Part shown: piece after piece, positions 36,589-44,959 of the stretch | Position numbering within the stretch: the first letter of the stretch is position 1 | How the letters are laid out: each line of letters starts with the position of its first letter | Notes under the pieces: model-generated | What the model was told of the DNA's origin: nothing | Databases searched by the model: none | What the model saw: only the letters and a program-made list of their open reading frames with translations | Assembly (NCBI RefSeq): GCF_007279655.1 | Contig: NZ_QKWN01000004.1 | Span: forward strand, 310,001 to 374,000 | Direction: 5' to 3' | Origin: Robertkochia solimangrovi | GTDB lineage: Bacteria > Bacteroidota > Bacteroidia > Flavobacteriales > Flavobacteriaceae | Length of the DNA stretch: 64,000 bases | Program-made: the position numbers and the translations under genes

Positions 36589-37929
36589 ATGAACTGTAAA
36601 ACCTGGCTTGCCCTGCTTGGGTTTATGTTATGTGTTTGTTTCACATACGCACAACGTACTACCTTGACCGGAGAGGTCGAAGCTACCGCTCTGTATGGTA
36701 CTGATGAAGAACTACCTTTCTGGACTTACACCAACACTTTCGGAAGAATGGAAAAGACCACCAACACCATGGCTCTTGCCTCGGTGAAGGTAAATCACAT
36801 TCTCGATCGCTGGGCGATCCTTGAAGCCGGCGCCGGAATTATGGGTGCAGAAGGCGGTGACCCTTCCGTTAGAGCAGATCATTATTATATCAGATACCAA
36901 AACTTCTGGTTCGGTGTTGAAGCTGGAAAGACACAACCAAAAGAAAACTATGATGGTATCGCGACTGTTAATACCAATTTCATTTGGACCAATAACGCAA
37001 GACCGATGCCGGGACTGCGATTCTATACCCGCGAACCCCTTCCTTTAGATAAAGATGAACGACTGTGGATTGAGGCAGACTGGGCTGACTATGTTATGGA
37101 TGATGATCGCGGTGTTAAAAACACCCGGGTACATTCCAAAAGCGTTAACTTCATCTATAACGTAAACTACGAGAATACCATTGAACTAGGCTTGCAACAT
37201 GTGGTACAATGGGATGGCGGATGGCCAGTAAAAGGGAGCTTTGGAAAGGGATTTCTGGACTACACCTCTGCAGTTATGGGGAAAGACCGCATAGGAAGAT
37301 GGGGAAGCAAATCGGAAACCCAGGGTGACTGGAACCAAATGGGCCTCATCATTATGAAATACAGAAAATCCTGGAGAGATACTTCTCTTGAATTCTTTTA
37401 TAACTACTACCTGGAACAGGTTAATTCCATCGGTCAGAACTTTCCCGACGGACGCTATGGTATTTACCTAAAGAACCTGGATGACCGGCACAGTTTCTGG
37501 AGAAGTTTTATCTATGAATTCTATTACACCAAAAGCCAAGGCTATAACGGAACCTCCGGTGACAAAGCAGATAATTATTTTAATCACTCTCCGTTCACCT
37601 CAGGATGGACCTTCCACAATCGCGTTGTCGGGAACCCATTCTTCACTGAAGATCCGAACGGAAATGGCATCATAAACAATCACATTATGGTACATCATTT
37701 CGGTATGGCAGGTAAATTCGGAGAATTCCCATTTAAAGCCGTTATGAGTTACCGCAAAAATTACGGTCTACAGGGAGAGCCTTATACCGGACCGGCCAAT
37801 GTACTTTCAGGAGGGTTCGACATGCTGTTTCAAAATGATTTCGTGCCGATCCACCTTTTGATCACTGCAGACTATGCCAAGGAGAATAAAAATGCAGCGA
37901 TAGGGGTACGACTTCAAAAACAATTTTAG
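36589..37929 (+). CDS. Capsule assembly Wzi-family outer-membrane protein
   Basis: 446 residues. Signal peptide MNCKTWLALLGFMLCVCFTYAQ, then a Wzi-type beta barrel: LTGEVEATALYGTDEELPFW, FGVEAGKTQPKENYDGIAT (in parts), LFQNDFVPIHLLITADYA and a strand ending GVRLQKQF. Wzi is the outer-membrane lectin that anchors group 1 capsule; flavobacterial relatives presumably have similar surface-polysaccharide roles. No capsule biosynthesis genes nearby; the divergent CpsB-like phosphatase supports the link. Confidence 0.85.
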   Translation: MNCKTWLALLGFMLCVCFTYAQRTTLTGEVEATALYGTDEELPFWTYTNTFGRMEKTTNTMALASVKVNHILDRWAILEAGAGIMGAEGGDPSVRADHYYIRYQNFWFGVEAGKTQPKENYDGIATVNTNFIWTNNARPMPGLRFYTREPLPLDKDERLWIEADWADYVMDDDRGVKNTRVHSKSVNFIYNVNYENTIELGLQHVVQWDGGWPVKGSFGKGFLDYTSAVMGKDRIGRWGSKSETQGDWNQMGLIIMKYRKSWRDTSLEFFYNYYLEQVNSIGQNFPDGRYGIYLKNLDDRHSFWRSFIYEFYYTKSQGYNGTSGDKADNYFNHSPFTSGWTFHNRVVGNPFFTEDPNGNGIINNHIMVHHFGMAGKFGEFPFKAVMSYRKNYGLQGEPYTGPANVLSGGFDMLFQNDFVPIHLLITADYAKENKNAAIGVRLQKQF

Positions 37930-37945
37930 TCCTTCGAAGTGACGT

Positions 37946-37991
37946 GTACCTGACGGTACTTAGTGTCGATCCTGATCGCTGGCGCGATCAG
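37946..37991. repeat. Two adjacent hairpins after wzi-like gene
   Basis: GTACC-TGAC-GGTAC at 37946-37959 and CTGATCGC-TGGC-GCGATCAG at 37972-37991 are perfect inverted repeats with 4-nt loops. No good T run follows, so they may be transcript-end stabilisers rather than a simple terminator. Confidence 0.6.
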
Positions 37992-38096
37992 TTCTCTAGT
38001 GTCGCGGTTTGTTTTGCTGGCACAAAACTCCCTTGAGTGACCTTACTGCTCGCTCCCCTTCGGGTCGCATTGCTCTTATAAGTTTTATTTCGGGCT

Positions 38097-38156
38097 CGCT
38101 TCGCATTGTCTTTCGCTTCGCATTGTCATTCGCTTCGCATCGCTTTTTGCTTCGCA
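38097..38156. repeat. Tandem 17-bp repeat, about 3 units
   Basis: Unit CGCTTCGCATTGTCTTT at 38097-38113, a second copy differing at one base at 38114-38130, then two shortened units (CGCTTCGCATCG..., CTTCGCA). Non-coding, between the Wzi and TrmH genes, and richer in G+C than the surrounding sequence. Confidence 0.75.
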
Positions 38157-38167
38157 GGATCAGCGAT

Positions 38168-38701
38168 TTAGCTATTTTTTGTTTTATTATAAAAATCCCA
38201 AATCACAATCCCGGTGGTCACGGCGATATTTAAAGAATGCTTCGTACCGAATTGTGGGATCTCTACGACGGCATCACAGGCAGAAACCACCTTTTGACTC
38301 ACCCCTTTAACTTCATTTCCCAACACAAAAGCATAAGACTGACCTTTTTCAGGACGAAAGGCATCAAGCATTACGGCACCTTCCGCCTGTTCGATCGCTA
38401 CGGTGATCACACCGTCTTCCTTCAATCTTTTAATCACCCCAAGACAATCCTGCGCATACTCCCAATGCACACTCTCAGTAGCACCCAAGGCGGTTTTTTG
38501 TATATCCTTATGAGGTGGTCTGGCAGTGATTCCGCAAAGGATGATCTTCTCGACAAGGAAGGCATCGGAAGAACGAAATACAGAACCGATATTATTAAGA
38601 CTGCGAATATCATCAAGAATGATGGTCAGTGGCATTTTATCACTTTCTTTAAAAGCTTCCACGCCGATTCTGTTCAATTCACTGTTCTTTAGTTTTCTCA
38701 T
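38168..38701 (-). CDS. TrmH/SpoU-family RNA 2'-O-methyltransferase
   Basis: 177-residue SPOUT methyltransferase. Motif 1 is DIRSLNNIGSVFRSSDAF, motif 2 is YAFVLGNEVKGVS, and motif 3 is IPQFGTKHSLNIAVTTGI, the AdoMet-binding knot. The protein is the catalytic domain with only a short N-terminal extension, like TrmH-type tRNA Gm methyltransferases; the RNA target cannot be fixed. The 17-bp repeats lie beyond its stop; mutS is divergent. Confidence 0.88.
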   Translation of the reverse strand: MRKLKNSELNRIGVEAFKESDKMPLTIILDDIRSLNNIGSVFRSSDAFLVEKIILCGITARPPHKDIQKTALGATESVHWEYAQDCLGVIKRLKEDGVITVAIEQAEGAVMLDAFRPEKGQSYAFVLGNEVKGVSQKVVSACDAVVEIPQFGTKHSLNIAVTTGIVIWDFYNKTKNS

Positions 38702-38854
38702 CCCGGTAATTTTCCGACAAAAATAAGGAGCATCCTTCGAAGGGTAAAGCCTGATGGCCTTAAAAGCGGAATTTTCAACATTATTTGTTTATAAAGAAAG
38801 AGGAAACGCTTCGTGCCTCCCCTTAAAAAGTCATATTTTCGTGATTACTAAAAA

Positions 38855-41476
38855 TTGAGCGTTTTGGCAGGATCCAGCAGTAAAAAAGAGACCCCGTTAA
38901 TGAAACAGTATAACACCATCAAGGCTAAATACCCTGATGCACTATTGCTGTTCCGCGTTGGCGATTTTTATGAAACCTTTGGAGAAGATGCTGTTCGTAC
39001 CGCAAAGATCCTGGGTATTGTACTTACGCATCGGAATAACGGAAGTGATCGTACCGAACTCGCTGGATTTCCTCATCACTCGCTCCACACCTACCTTCCA
39101 AAACTGGTAAAGGCAGGAGAACGTGTTGCCATTTGTGACCAGCTTGAAGACCCTAAACAAACCAAAACAATCGTCAAAAGAGGAGTAACCGAACTGGTAA
39201 CCCCCGGCGTAGCACTCAATGACGATATTTTGAATGCCAAATCAAATAATTTCCTTTGCGCCCTGCATTTTGAAAAGAAGCAACTGGGTATTTCCTTTCT
39301 TGATGTATCAACAGGAGAGTACCTTACCGCCAAAGGAAATGAAGAGTATATCGATAAATTACTTCAGAACTTCCACCCTAGTGAAGTACTGATCTCAAAA
39401 AAATACAAGACCGAATTCACTGCCCGATTCGGAAAGGAGCTACATTGTTTCTATATGGAAGACTGGGTATTCCAGGAGGATTACACCCATGAACTTCTGA
39501 ATAAACATTTCAAAACCTCTTCACTGAAAGGTTTTGGTATCGACCATCTAACCGAAGGAATCATAGCTGCCGGAGCTATCCTGCACTATCTTTCCGAAAC
39601 CCAGCACAAACAACTGGAACACATCAATACGATAAGTCGTATTGCTGAAGATGAATATGTCTGGATGGATCGATTTACCATCCGAAATCTCGAACTTTAT
39701 TACGCTAACCAATCAGGAGCGGTCACTTTACTCGACGTGATCGACAAAACGATCTCTCCTATGGGCGGACGCCTGCTAAAAAGATGGCTGGCACTCCCCC
39801 TGAAAAGCATTGACAAGATCCGACAACGACATGAGATCGTCGCCTATCTGAAAAACAACGCATCCCTGCATCACGCTTTTCAAACACAGATCAAAAGGAT
39901 CAGTGATATCGAACGCCTGATCTCCAAGGTGGCTACCGGGAAGATCAATCCGAGGGAAGTCGTCCTGCTAAAAGAATCGCTGGATGCCATTATACCCTTA
40001 AAAAAAGCGTCTGCAGAAAGTGATAATCAGAGTCTGAAGGTCATCGGTGACAAACTTCAGGAATGCAGCCTGCTCCGTGAAAGAATCGGTCAAATGATCA
40101 ATCCGGAAGCGCCGGTGAATATCGCCAAAGGAAATGTGATCGCCCAAGGCTATTCCAAAGACCTGGATGAACTCCGAAATATCGCCTTTTCCGGTAAAGA
40201 CTATCTGGATGCAATGCTGGAAAGAGAAATGGAACGCACCGGAATCTCTTCCCTTAAGATCGCAAGTAACAACGTTTTCGGATATTACATCGAGGTCCGT
40301 AACACCCATAAAGATAAAGTACCCGAAAACTGGATACGAAAGCAAACTCTGGTCAATGCAGAACGCTACATCACCGAAGAACTCAAAGAATATGAAACCA
40401 AGATCCTCGGAGCCGAAGAAAAGATAGGCACCCTGGAGCTTCAGCTATTCAATCAACTGGTTGTTTGGATGCACGAATATATCGCTCCGGTACAACAAAA
40501 TGCCGGTCTGATCGCACAACTCGATTGTCTGTGTGGCTTCGCTGAACTGGCCACCAGCAACAGCTACATCAAACCGGAACTCGATGAAACTCATGACCTC
40601 GAGATCGTTAACGGGAGACATCCTGTCATCGAAAAACAATTACCACCCGGCGAACCTTATATAGCCAATGACATTACTCTGAATCGGGAAGAACAACAAA
40701 TCATCATGATCACTGGCCCGAATATGAGTGGTAAATCTGCGATTCTGCGGCAAACTGCTCTTATCACACTCATGGCCCAAATGGGATGTTTCGTTCCTGC
40801 GGAATCTGCGAGAATCGGTATCGTCGATAAGATCTTTACCAGGGTCGGTGCCAGCGATAATATTTCAATGGGTGAATCGACATTTATGGTTGAAATGAAC
40901 GAAACGGCAAGTATTCTTAATAATATTTCGGAACGAAGCCTGGTATTGCTTGATGAGATCGGCAGAGGAACCAGTACTTATGATGGTATTTCCATCGCCT
41001 GGGCGATCGCCGAATATCTACATGAGCACCCGAGTAAAGCCAAAACTTTGTTCGCCACTCATTACCACGAACTGAATGAAATGACCGAAACCTTTGACCG
41101 CATTAAGAATTTCAATGTTTCGATCAAAGAGCTTAAAGACAATGTACTATTTCTCCGAAAACTGATTCCCGGAGGCAGCGAACACAGTTTCGGTATTCAC
41201 GTGGCTAGAATGGCCGGGATGCCATCAGCTGTGATCAGTAAAGCCAATAAAATACTCAGCAAACTCGAAAAATCACACGGAAGAGAAGAACTCACCGATA
41301 ACCTCAAAGCTGCCCAGGATGAAATGCAACTCAGTTTCTTTAATCTGGACGATCCTTTACTCGAAGAGATCCGTGATGAGATCCTTCACACAGACATCGA
41401 TACACTCACCCCGGTTGAAGCGCTGATGAAGCTGAATGAAATCAAAAGGATGTTGGTGAAAAAAAAGGCATTATAA
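38855..41476 (+). CDS. mutS: DNA mismatch repair ATPase MutS
   Basis: Recognises mismatches and recruits MutL. 873 residues: mismatch-binding domain with [14 protein letters not shown] (Phe-x-Glu motif), connector, lever/clamp, then the ABC-type ATPase with Walker [14 protein letters not shown], Walker [17 protein letters not shown] and FATHYHEL. The frame starts at TTG 38855; the sequence from there to the first ATG ([20 protein letters not shown] in part) looks like conserved MutS N-terminus, so the TTG start is favoured. tRNA genes follow 170 bp downstream. Confidence 0.95.
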   Translation: MSVLAGSSSKKETPLMKQYNTIKAKYPDALLLFRVGDFYETFGEDAVRTAKILGIVLTHRNNGSDRTELAGFPHHSLHTYLPKLVKAGERVAICDQLEDPKQTKTIVKRGVTELVTPGVALNDDILNAKSNNFLCALHFEKKQLGISFLDVSTGEYLTAKGNEEYIDKLLQNFHPSEVLISKKYKTEFTARFGKELHCFYMEDWVFQEDYTHELLNKHFKTSSLKGFGIDHLTEGIIAAGAILHYLSETQHKQLEHINTISRIAEDEYVWMDRFTIRNLELYYANQSGAVTLLDVIDKTISPMGGRLLKRWLALPLKSIDKIRQRHEIVAYLKNNASLHHAFQTQIKRISDIERLISKVATGKINPREVVLLKESLDAIIPLKKASAESDNQSLKVIGDKLQECSLLRERIGQMINPEAPVNIAKGNVIAQGYSKDLDELRNIAFSGKDYLDAMLEREMERTGISSLKIASNNVFGYYIEVRNTHKDKVPENWIRKQTLVNAERYITEELKEYETKILGAEEKIGTLELQLFNQLVVWMHEYIAPVQQNAGLIAQLDCLCGFAELATSNSYIKPELDETHDLEIVNGRHPVIEKQLPPGEPYIANDITLNREEQQIIMITGPNMSGKSAILRQTALITLMAQMGCFVPAESARIGIVDKIFTRVGASDNISMGESTFMVEMNETASILNNISERSLVLLDEIGRGTSTYDGISIAWAIAEYLHEHPSKAKTLFATHYHELNEMTETFDRIKNFNVSIKELKDNVLFLRKLIPGGSEHSFGIHVARMAGMPSAVISKANKILSKLEKSHGREELTDNLKAAQDEMQLSFFNLDDPLLEEIRDEILHTDIDTLTPVEALMKLNEIKRMLVKKKAL

Positions 41477-41573
41477 ACTCATTACCAATAGCTTCACAGT
41501 AGAAAGCGACAATAGCCTCTTTTGCAAAACCTAAATTTTTCAGGGTGCTCATGATTCTTTTTTAGAAAATACT

Positions 41574-41602
41574 TTGCAATTATGAGAATTGTATTAAATT
41601 TG
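41574..41602 (+). promoter_or_regulatory. Promoter of the tRNA-Gly/tRNA-Leu region
   Basis: TTG at 41574-41576 and a perfect TAAATTTG (TAnnTTTG) at 41595-41602 with an 18-bp spacer, 45 bp upstream of tRNA-Gly. The best promoter match in the window. Confidence 0.75.
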
Positions 41603-41646
41603 CATCCGCATTGATCACTGGTCAATGTTATGTTCATATTACAATC

Positions 41647-41719
41647 GCGAAAATAGCTCAGTTGGTAGAGCGCAACCTTGCCAAGGTTGAGGTCGCGGGT
41701 TCGAATCCCGTTTTTCGCT
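41647..41719 (+). tRNA. tRNA-Gly (anticodon GCC)
   Basis: Full cloverleaf: acceptor GCGAAAA / TTTTCGC, D arm GCTC...GAGC, anticodon stem CAACC / GGTTG with loop TTGCCAA, T arm GCGGG-TTCGAAT-CCCGT. Discriminator T; the CCA end is not encoded (CCG follows). Confidence 0.97.
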
Positions 41720-41726
41720 CCGATCG

Positions 41727-41755
41727 TACGCAAGCAGTACTTGCGTATTTTTTTT
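41727..41755 (+). terminator. Terminator after tRNA-Gly
   Basis: Stem TACGCAAG / CTTGCGTA with a 5-nt loop and a run of eight T. It separates tRNA-Gly from tRNA-Leu. Confidence 0.85.
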
Positions 41756-41818
41756 AAACTCCGATCCTATCCCTGAAGCGTCAGGCAAAGATAGTTCGGA
41801 CTTGCAACAAAAATAGTT

Positions 41819-41866
41819 GCTCAAGTGGTGGTCCCGAAACATCGGGAGGTAGACACAACTTAAATG
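41819..41866 (+). pseudogene. Broken tRNA-Leu copy with a palindrome in the D loop
   Basis: GCTCAAGTGGTGG at 41819-41831 and GGTAGACAC at 41848-41856 match the 5' half of the intact tRNA-Leu at 41881 (one mismatch in the first block). Between them the four bases AATT are replaced by the 16-bp palindrome TCCCGAAACATCGGGA. A degraded ACTTAAA anticodon-like stretch follows and the 3' half is missing. The preceding AGTT also matches the real gene's upstream bases. Confidence 0.7.
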
Positions 41867-41880
41867 CAGCAAAGACAGTT

Positions 41881-41966
41881 GCTCGAGTGGTGGAATTGGT
41901 AGACACGCTGGACTTAAAATCCAGTGGGCAGCAATGTCCGTGCGGGTTCAAGTCCCGCCTCGAGTA
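41881..41966 (+). tRNA. tRNA-Leu (anticodon TAA)
   Basis: Acceptor GCTCGAG / CTCGAGT (first pair G-T), anticodon stem CTGGA / TCCAG with loop CTTAAAA giving anticodon TAA, a long variable arm (GGGCAGCAATGTCC), and T arm GCGGG-TTCAAGT-CCCGC. Discriminator A at 41966; CCA not encoded. Its last 12 bases are part of a 62-bp direct repeat. Confidence 0.96.
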
Positions 41967-42016
41967 CTTATTTATGAAAAGCCAAGACGAAAGTCCTGGC
42001 TTTTTTGTTTTACGCA
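41955..42016 (+). repeat. 62-bp direct repeat, copy 1 (tRNA-Leu 3' end plus terminator)
   Basis: Begins CCGCCTCGAGTACTTATTTA inside the tRNA-Leu T arm and acceptor, and runs through the terminator hairpin to TTTTACGCA. Identical at every base to 42134-42195. The copies are 179 bp apart start to start. Confidence 0.92.
41977..42006 (+). terminator. Terminator after tRNA-Leu
   Basis: Stem AAAAGCCA-GAC / GTC-TGGCTTTT with one mismatch, loop GAAA and a T run. An identical copy occurs at 42156-42185 in the second repeat. Confidence 0.85.
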
Positions 42017-42133
42017 GGTCGGGAAAGCTGCGCTTTTACGAAACCGCAGGAAAATAAAAAAGGTATGGCCCGAAGGGATGGCTTTTCATACTCACCAAGT
42101 TCGAACGGGACTCGTGAGTGCAATGAAACAACA

Positions 42134-42195
42134 CCGCCTCGAGTACTTATTTATGAAAAGCCAAGACGAAAGTCCTGGCTTTTTTGTTTTACGCA
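42134..42195 (+). repeat. 62-bp direct repeat, copy 2
   Basis: Perfect copy of 41955-42016. The 117 bp between the copies (42017-42133) contain a T-arm-like remnant (AGTTCGAACGGGACTC) but no gene. It looks like an attachment-site or slippage duplication at a tRNA 3' end; no integrase lies in the window. Confidence 0.92.
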
Positions 42196-42220
42196 ACATT
42201 TTTCTCTTTTTCTGAGGAAT

Positions 42221-43129
42221 TTAATACGCATGCGGATAATAGGTATTCACCATCTCTCCGCCTTCGTAGAGATCGATAATGCAGTACCCCGGAGGCGTCT
42301 GGTAGTAATAATTCTTTCCGGCAGAATTCTCGTCTCCTTCACCCCACCAGAATCCGCTCATCGATCCATTACAAAAATAATGGACGTCATTATAAACCGC
42401 CTTATCCAGTAAATGCATATGCCCGCTGATACAATGAATACGCTTATCCTTATGTTTATAAAACAGATCGGTGATATACAGACCATCTGTATGATTTCCT
42501 CCCAGCATGATCGTACTCACACCGAGGATGGGATAATGCGACATCACTAATACCGACGAATTCTCAGGAATCTCAGCAAGGGTATTCTCCAGCCATTGGC
42601 GCTGTTCTTCATCCAGAGATCCTGCATTCGCATTGTTACTATCCAACACGATAAAGTGCCATCCGTTTCTCTGAAAACTATAATAACGATCCGGCATGCC
42701 GAGTTGCTGCTGAGCGAATGGTTTCCCATACATAGGGTCTTCTTTAGAAGGTGCTGCCCACCACATATCATGATTCCCAAGACAGGCATACATCTCATAA
42801 TCATCGAAAGACTTTCTCAAACGTTGCCAGGTATCCCATTGCATATTTACCTGTTCCCTTGTCTTGTCATCATAATCGGCTGCCATAATCGTATCGCCTC
42901 CATTCAGAAAAAAATCAACCTTATGTACCTTAATGTCTTCCATGCATTTTAAAAATCGCTCCGGAGCAGCATTTTCGGGGGTCATATGGATATCGGTGAT
43001 ATTGGCAATTCGCAATACCCTTTTTTTATCTTCCGGTAAAGGAGTTACACAGGTCGCCATTACGGTTGGCCCCATTACTGCCAAACCTGCAGTGATCCCA
43101 AGTTGTTGAAGTACTCGTCTTCTGTTCAT
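42221..43129 (-). CDS. Metallophosphoesterase with Tat-type signal
   Basis: About 302 residues. All calcineurin-type motifs are present: NITDIHMTPE (DxH), NGGDTI, LGNHDMW, SHYPI and SGHMH, so it binds two metals and hydrolyses phosphoesters; substrate unknown. The N-terminus MNRRRVLQQLGITAG has a twin-arginine-like signal with a hydrophobic stretch ending VMATC, so export as a lipoprotein via Tat is possible. The frame is open further upstream, but the ATG at 43129 (or 43132) best fits the signal. A 14-bp palindrome lies ~60 bp upstream. Confidence 0.87.
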   Translation of the reverse strand: MNRRRVLQQLGITAGLAVMGPTVMATCVTPLPEDKKRVLRIANITDIHMTPENAAPERFLKCMEDIKVHKVDFFLNGGDTIMAADYDDKTREQVNMQWDTWQRLRKSFDDYEMYACLGNHDMWWAAPSKEDPMYGKPFAQQQLGMPDRYYSFQRNGWHFIVLDSNNANAGSLDEEQRQWLENTLAEIPENSSVLVMSHYPILGVSTIMLGGNHTDGLYITDLFYKHKDKRIHCISGHMHLLDKAVYNDVHYFCNGSMSGFWWGEGDENSAGKNYYYQTPPGYCIIDLYEGGEMVNTYYPHAY

Positions 43130-43189
43130 CATATAGTTTATAATCCTAAAAGTTAGTACCGGCAAGTCACTCCTTCAAAAAACGAGTGC

Positions 43190-43203
43190 TTTAGCATGCT
43201 AAA
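43190..43203. promoter_or_regulatory. 14-bp perfect palindrome, possible operator
   Basis: TTTAGCATGCTAAA, perfect twofold symmetry, 61 bp upstream of the metallophosphoesterase start and ~210 bp from the DUF1508 start. Could bind a dimeric regulator; no other evidence. Confidence 0.35.
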
Positions 43204-43413
43204 CCCAACCATGTACTTTTTAAATTTCCGGCAAATTAGCTATTAAACAAAAGCTCATGATGAGCACATTCCTACCTAAAGGTTAAATTATGGTAAAGCG
43301 ATCTAAATCGTCCCCCATGTATTTCGGAGAAAAAAAACAAGTTTAAACTCTCTTTATTTTATTTTAGATTAGCAGTCTGTTCCTAATTAACAATCAAAAT
43401 CAGAGATTTGCTT

Positions 43414-43788
43414 ATGGCGATGTTTGTAATCAGCAAACAAGAGAATGGAAATTTTAAATTTGAATATACTTCGAGAAAAGGGACCCCTATTTTTACAAGT
43501 ATAACCTGTAAGAACAAATCCGATTGCGAGATGATCATCAATGCGATCCGATCCGATGTTCAGGCATTTACCTTTACCCGAAAGAGCTATTCTTCCAAGC
43601 ATTATTTCTTCCGTATCGCAAAAGACGGATATGTGTTGGCAACCAGCAGAAGGTATTCTTCCGAACAAAGCCTTAATAATGGAATCGTTCGTCTTTTAGA
43701 CACCCTACACAAAGGAGAGATTCTGGACTTCTCCATCAATGATTTTGTTTTTCCCGAAGAAGAGTCTCTGGGTGAAACAGGATCCTGA
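43414..43788 (+). CDS. DUF1508 (YegP-like) protein
   Basis: 124 residues with two DUF1508 repeats: MFVISKQENGNFKFEYTSRKG ... (FEYTSRKGTPIFTS) and HYFFRIAKDGYVLATSRRYSS, ending in the shared helix pattern. Function of this widespread small family is not known. Start is the ATG at 43414 (or 43420); a TTG two codons earlier is less likely. It stands alone between the metallophosphoesterase and an apparently acquired nuclease gene. Confidence 0.85.
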   Translation: MAMFVISKQENGNFKFEYTSRKGTPIFTSITCKNKSDCEMIINAIRSDVQAFTFTRKSYSSKHYFFRIAKDGYVLATSRRYSSEQSLNNGIVRLLDTLHKGEILDFSINDFVFPEEESLGETGS

Positions 43789-43815
43789 TCATCTAATTGA
43801 TTAATAGTAAACAAT

Positions 43816-43843
43816 TTGACTTCATTACGGCTTCCCGTATAGA
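43816..43843 (+). promoter_or_regulatory. Sigma70-like promoter before the HsdR-N-like gene
   Basis: TTGACT, 16-bp spacer, TATAGA: the enterobacterial pattern, not the TAnnTTTG pattern of this phylum. Sits 62 bp before the start of an AT-rich gene. Could be chance in AT-rich DNA. Confidence 0.3.
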
Positions 43844-43904
43844 ATTAAAATTAGATCATGATATTTTTAGCTAAAACTATTAATATCAACCTAATTTTAT
43901 ACCA

Positions 43905-44957
43905 ATGGAAATCCTAAACAACTTAAGAAAACTTTCTTCCAAAATTGAAGAATTAAAATCCCAAATTACCACCGAAGAAGCCACAAAGACAGCATTTGTA
44001 ATGCCTTTTATACAACTTTTGGGTTATGATATTTTTAATCCTACCGAGGTTGTACCTGAGTTCACTGCAGATTTAGGTATTAAAAAAGGAGAAAAAGTTG
44101 ATTTTGCTGTTTTTGAGAACGGATTCCCTATCCTAATCATAGAATGCAAAAAATGGATGGAGGATTTAAATGTACACAATTCACAATTACACAGATATTT
44201 CCATGTAACTAAAACAAGATTTGCACTTTTAACAAATGGCATTGAATACAGATTTTATGCAGATCTTGAAAAAAACAACATCATGGATGACAAACCATTT
44301 CTTGAATTTACTATTAATAATTTAAAAGAGAGTACTGCAAATGAAGTCGCAAAATTTCATAAATCTAATTTCGACGTAAATAAAATACTAAGTAATGCCA
44401 GCGCGTTGAAATACACAAAAGAGCTTAAGAAGCTAATTTATAACGAACTGAGCAACCCAACTGTAGAGTTCGTAAAATTATTCGCGAATCGTGTTTATAA
44501 AGGCCGATTAACTGAAAAAGTTGTTGAACAATTTACAGATATGGTAACAAAAGCTGCAAATCAAATGATCAGTGATAAAGTAAGTGATCGTTTAACTTCA
44601 GCTTTGAGCAAAGAAACGGAGCAACAATTATCTGAAGATGAGCTTAACAACGAAGAGCCGAGCAAAATAATAACCACCGAAGAAGAGATGGAAGCTTACA
44701 GAATTGTAAAAGCTATCCTTAGAAGAAAAGTCTCCATTTCCAGAATACATCATAGAGACACTCAATCCTACTTCGGCATTCTATTAGACGACAATAATCG
44801 TAAACCTATTTGTCGATTACATCTAGATGGCTCTAAAAAACAAATCAGTCTTTTTGACCGGGATAAAATTGCTGTGAAAAAAGAAATAGAAAGTCTAGAT
44901 GATATCTATTCATTTGAAAATGAATTATTGGCAACTATAGAACTTTATCACGATTAA
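43905..44957 (+). CDS. Solitary HsdR-N-terminal-like nuclease domain protein
   Basis: 350 residues. The N-terminal ~150 resemble the type I restriction HsdR N-terminal nuclease domain: TKTAFVMPFIQLLGYDIFNP, then a PD-(D/E)xK-type site Asp66 ... Glu80-x-Lys82 (KVDFAVFENG, LIIECKKW), and FALLTNGIEYRFYAD. The remaining ~200 residues include a helical linker and a C-terminal domain (SISRIHHRDTQSYFGILLDDN in part) that I do not recognise. No HsdM/HsdS or helicase domain nearby, so it acts alone or is an orphan. Visibly more AT-rich than its neighbours, which suggests transfer. Confidence 0.75.
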   Translation: MEILNNLRKLSSKIEELKSQITTEEATKTAFVMPFIQLLGYDIFNPTEVVPEFTADLGIKKGEKVDFAVFENGFPILIIECKKWMEDLNVHNSQLHRYFHVTKTRFALLTNGIEYRFYADLEKNNIMDDKPFLEFTINNLKESTANEVAKFHKSNFDVNKILSNASALKYTKELKKLIYNELSNPTVEFVKLFANRVYKGRLTEKVVEQFTDMVTKAANQMISDKVSDRLTSALSKETEQQLSEDELNNEEPSKIITTEEEMEAYRIVKAILRRKVSISRIHHRDTQSYFGILLDDNNRKPICRLHLDGSKKQISLFDRDKIAVKKEIESLDDIYSFENELLATIELYHD

Positions 44958-44959
44958 TT

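Noticed and set aside
38097-38156. CRISPR array
   Set aside because: The repeats are tandem without spacers, and no cas genes are present.
38009-38233. 74-codon frame over the 17-bp repeats
   Set aside because: Its sequence is produced by the repeat and it begins at a non-ATG codon inside hairpins.
41494-42412. Several 75-135-codon frames across the tRNA region
   Set aside because: They read through tRNA genes, terminators and the 62-bp repeat; their apparent similarity to each other is due to the repeat.
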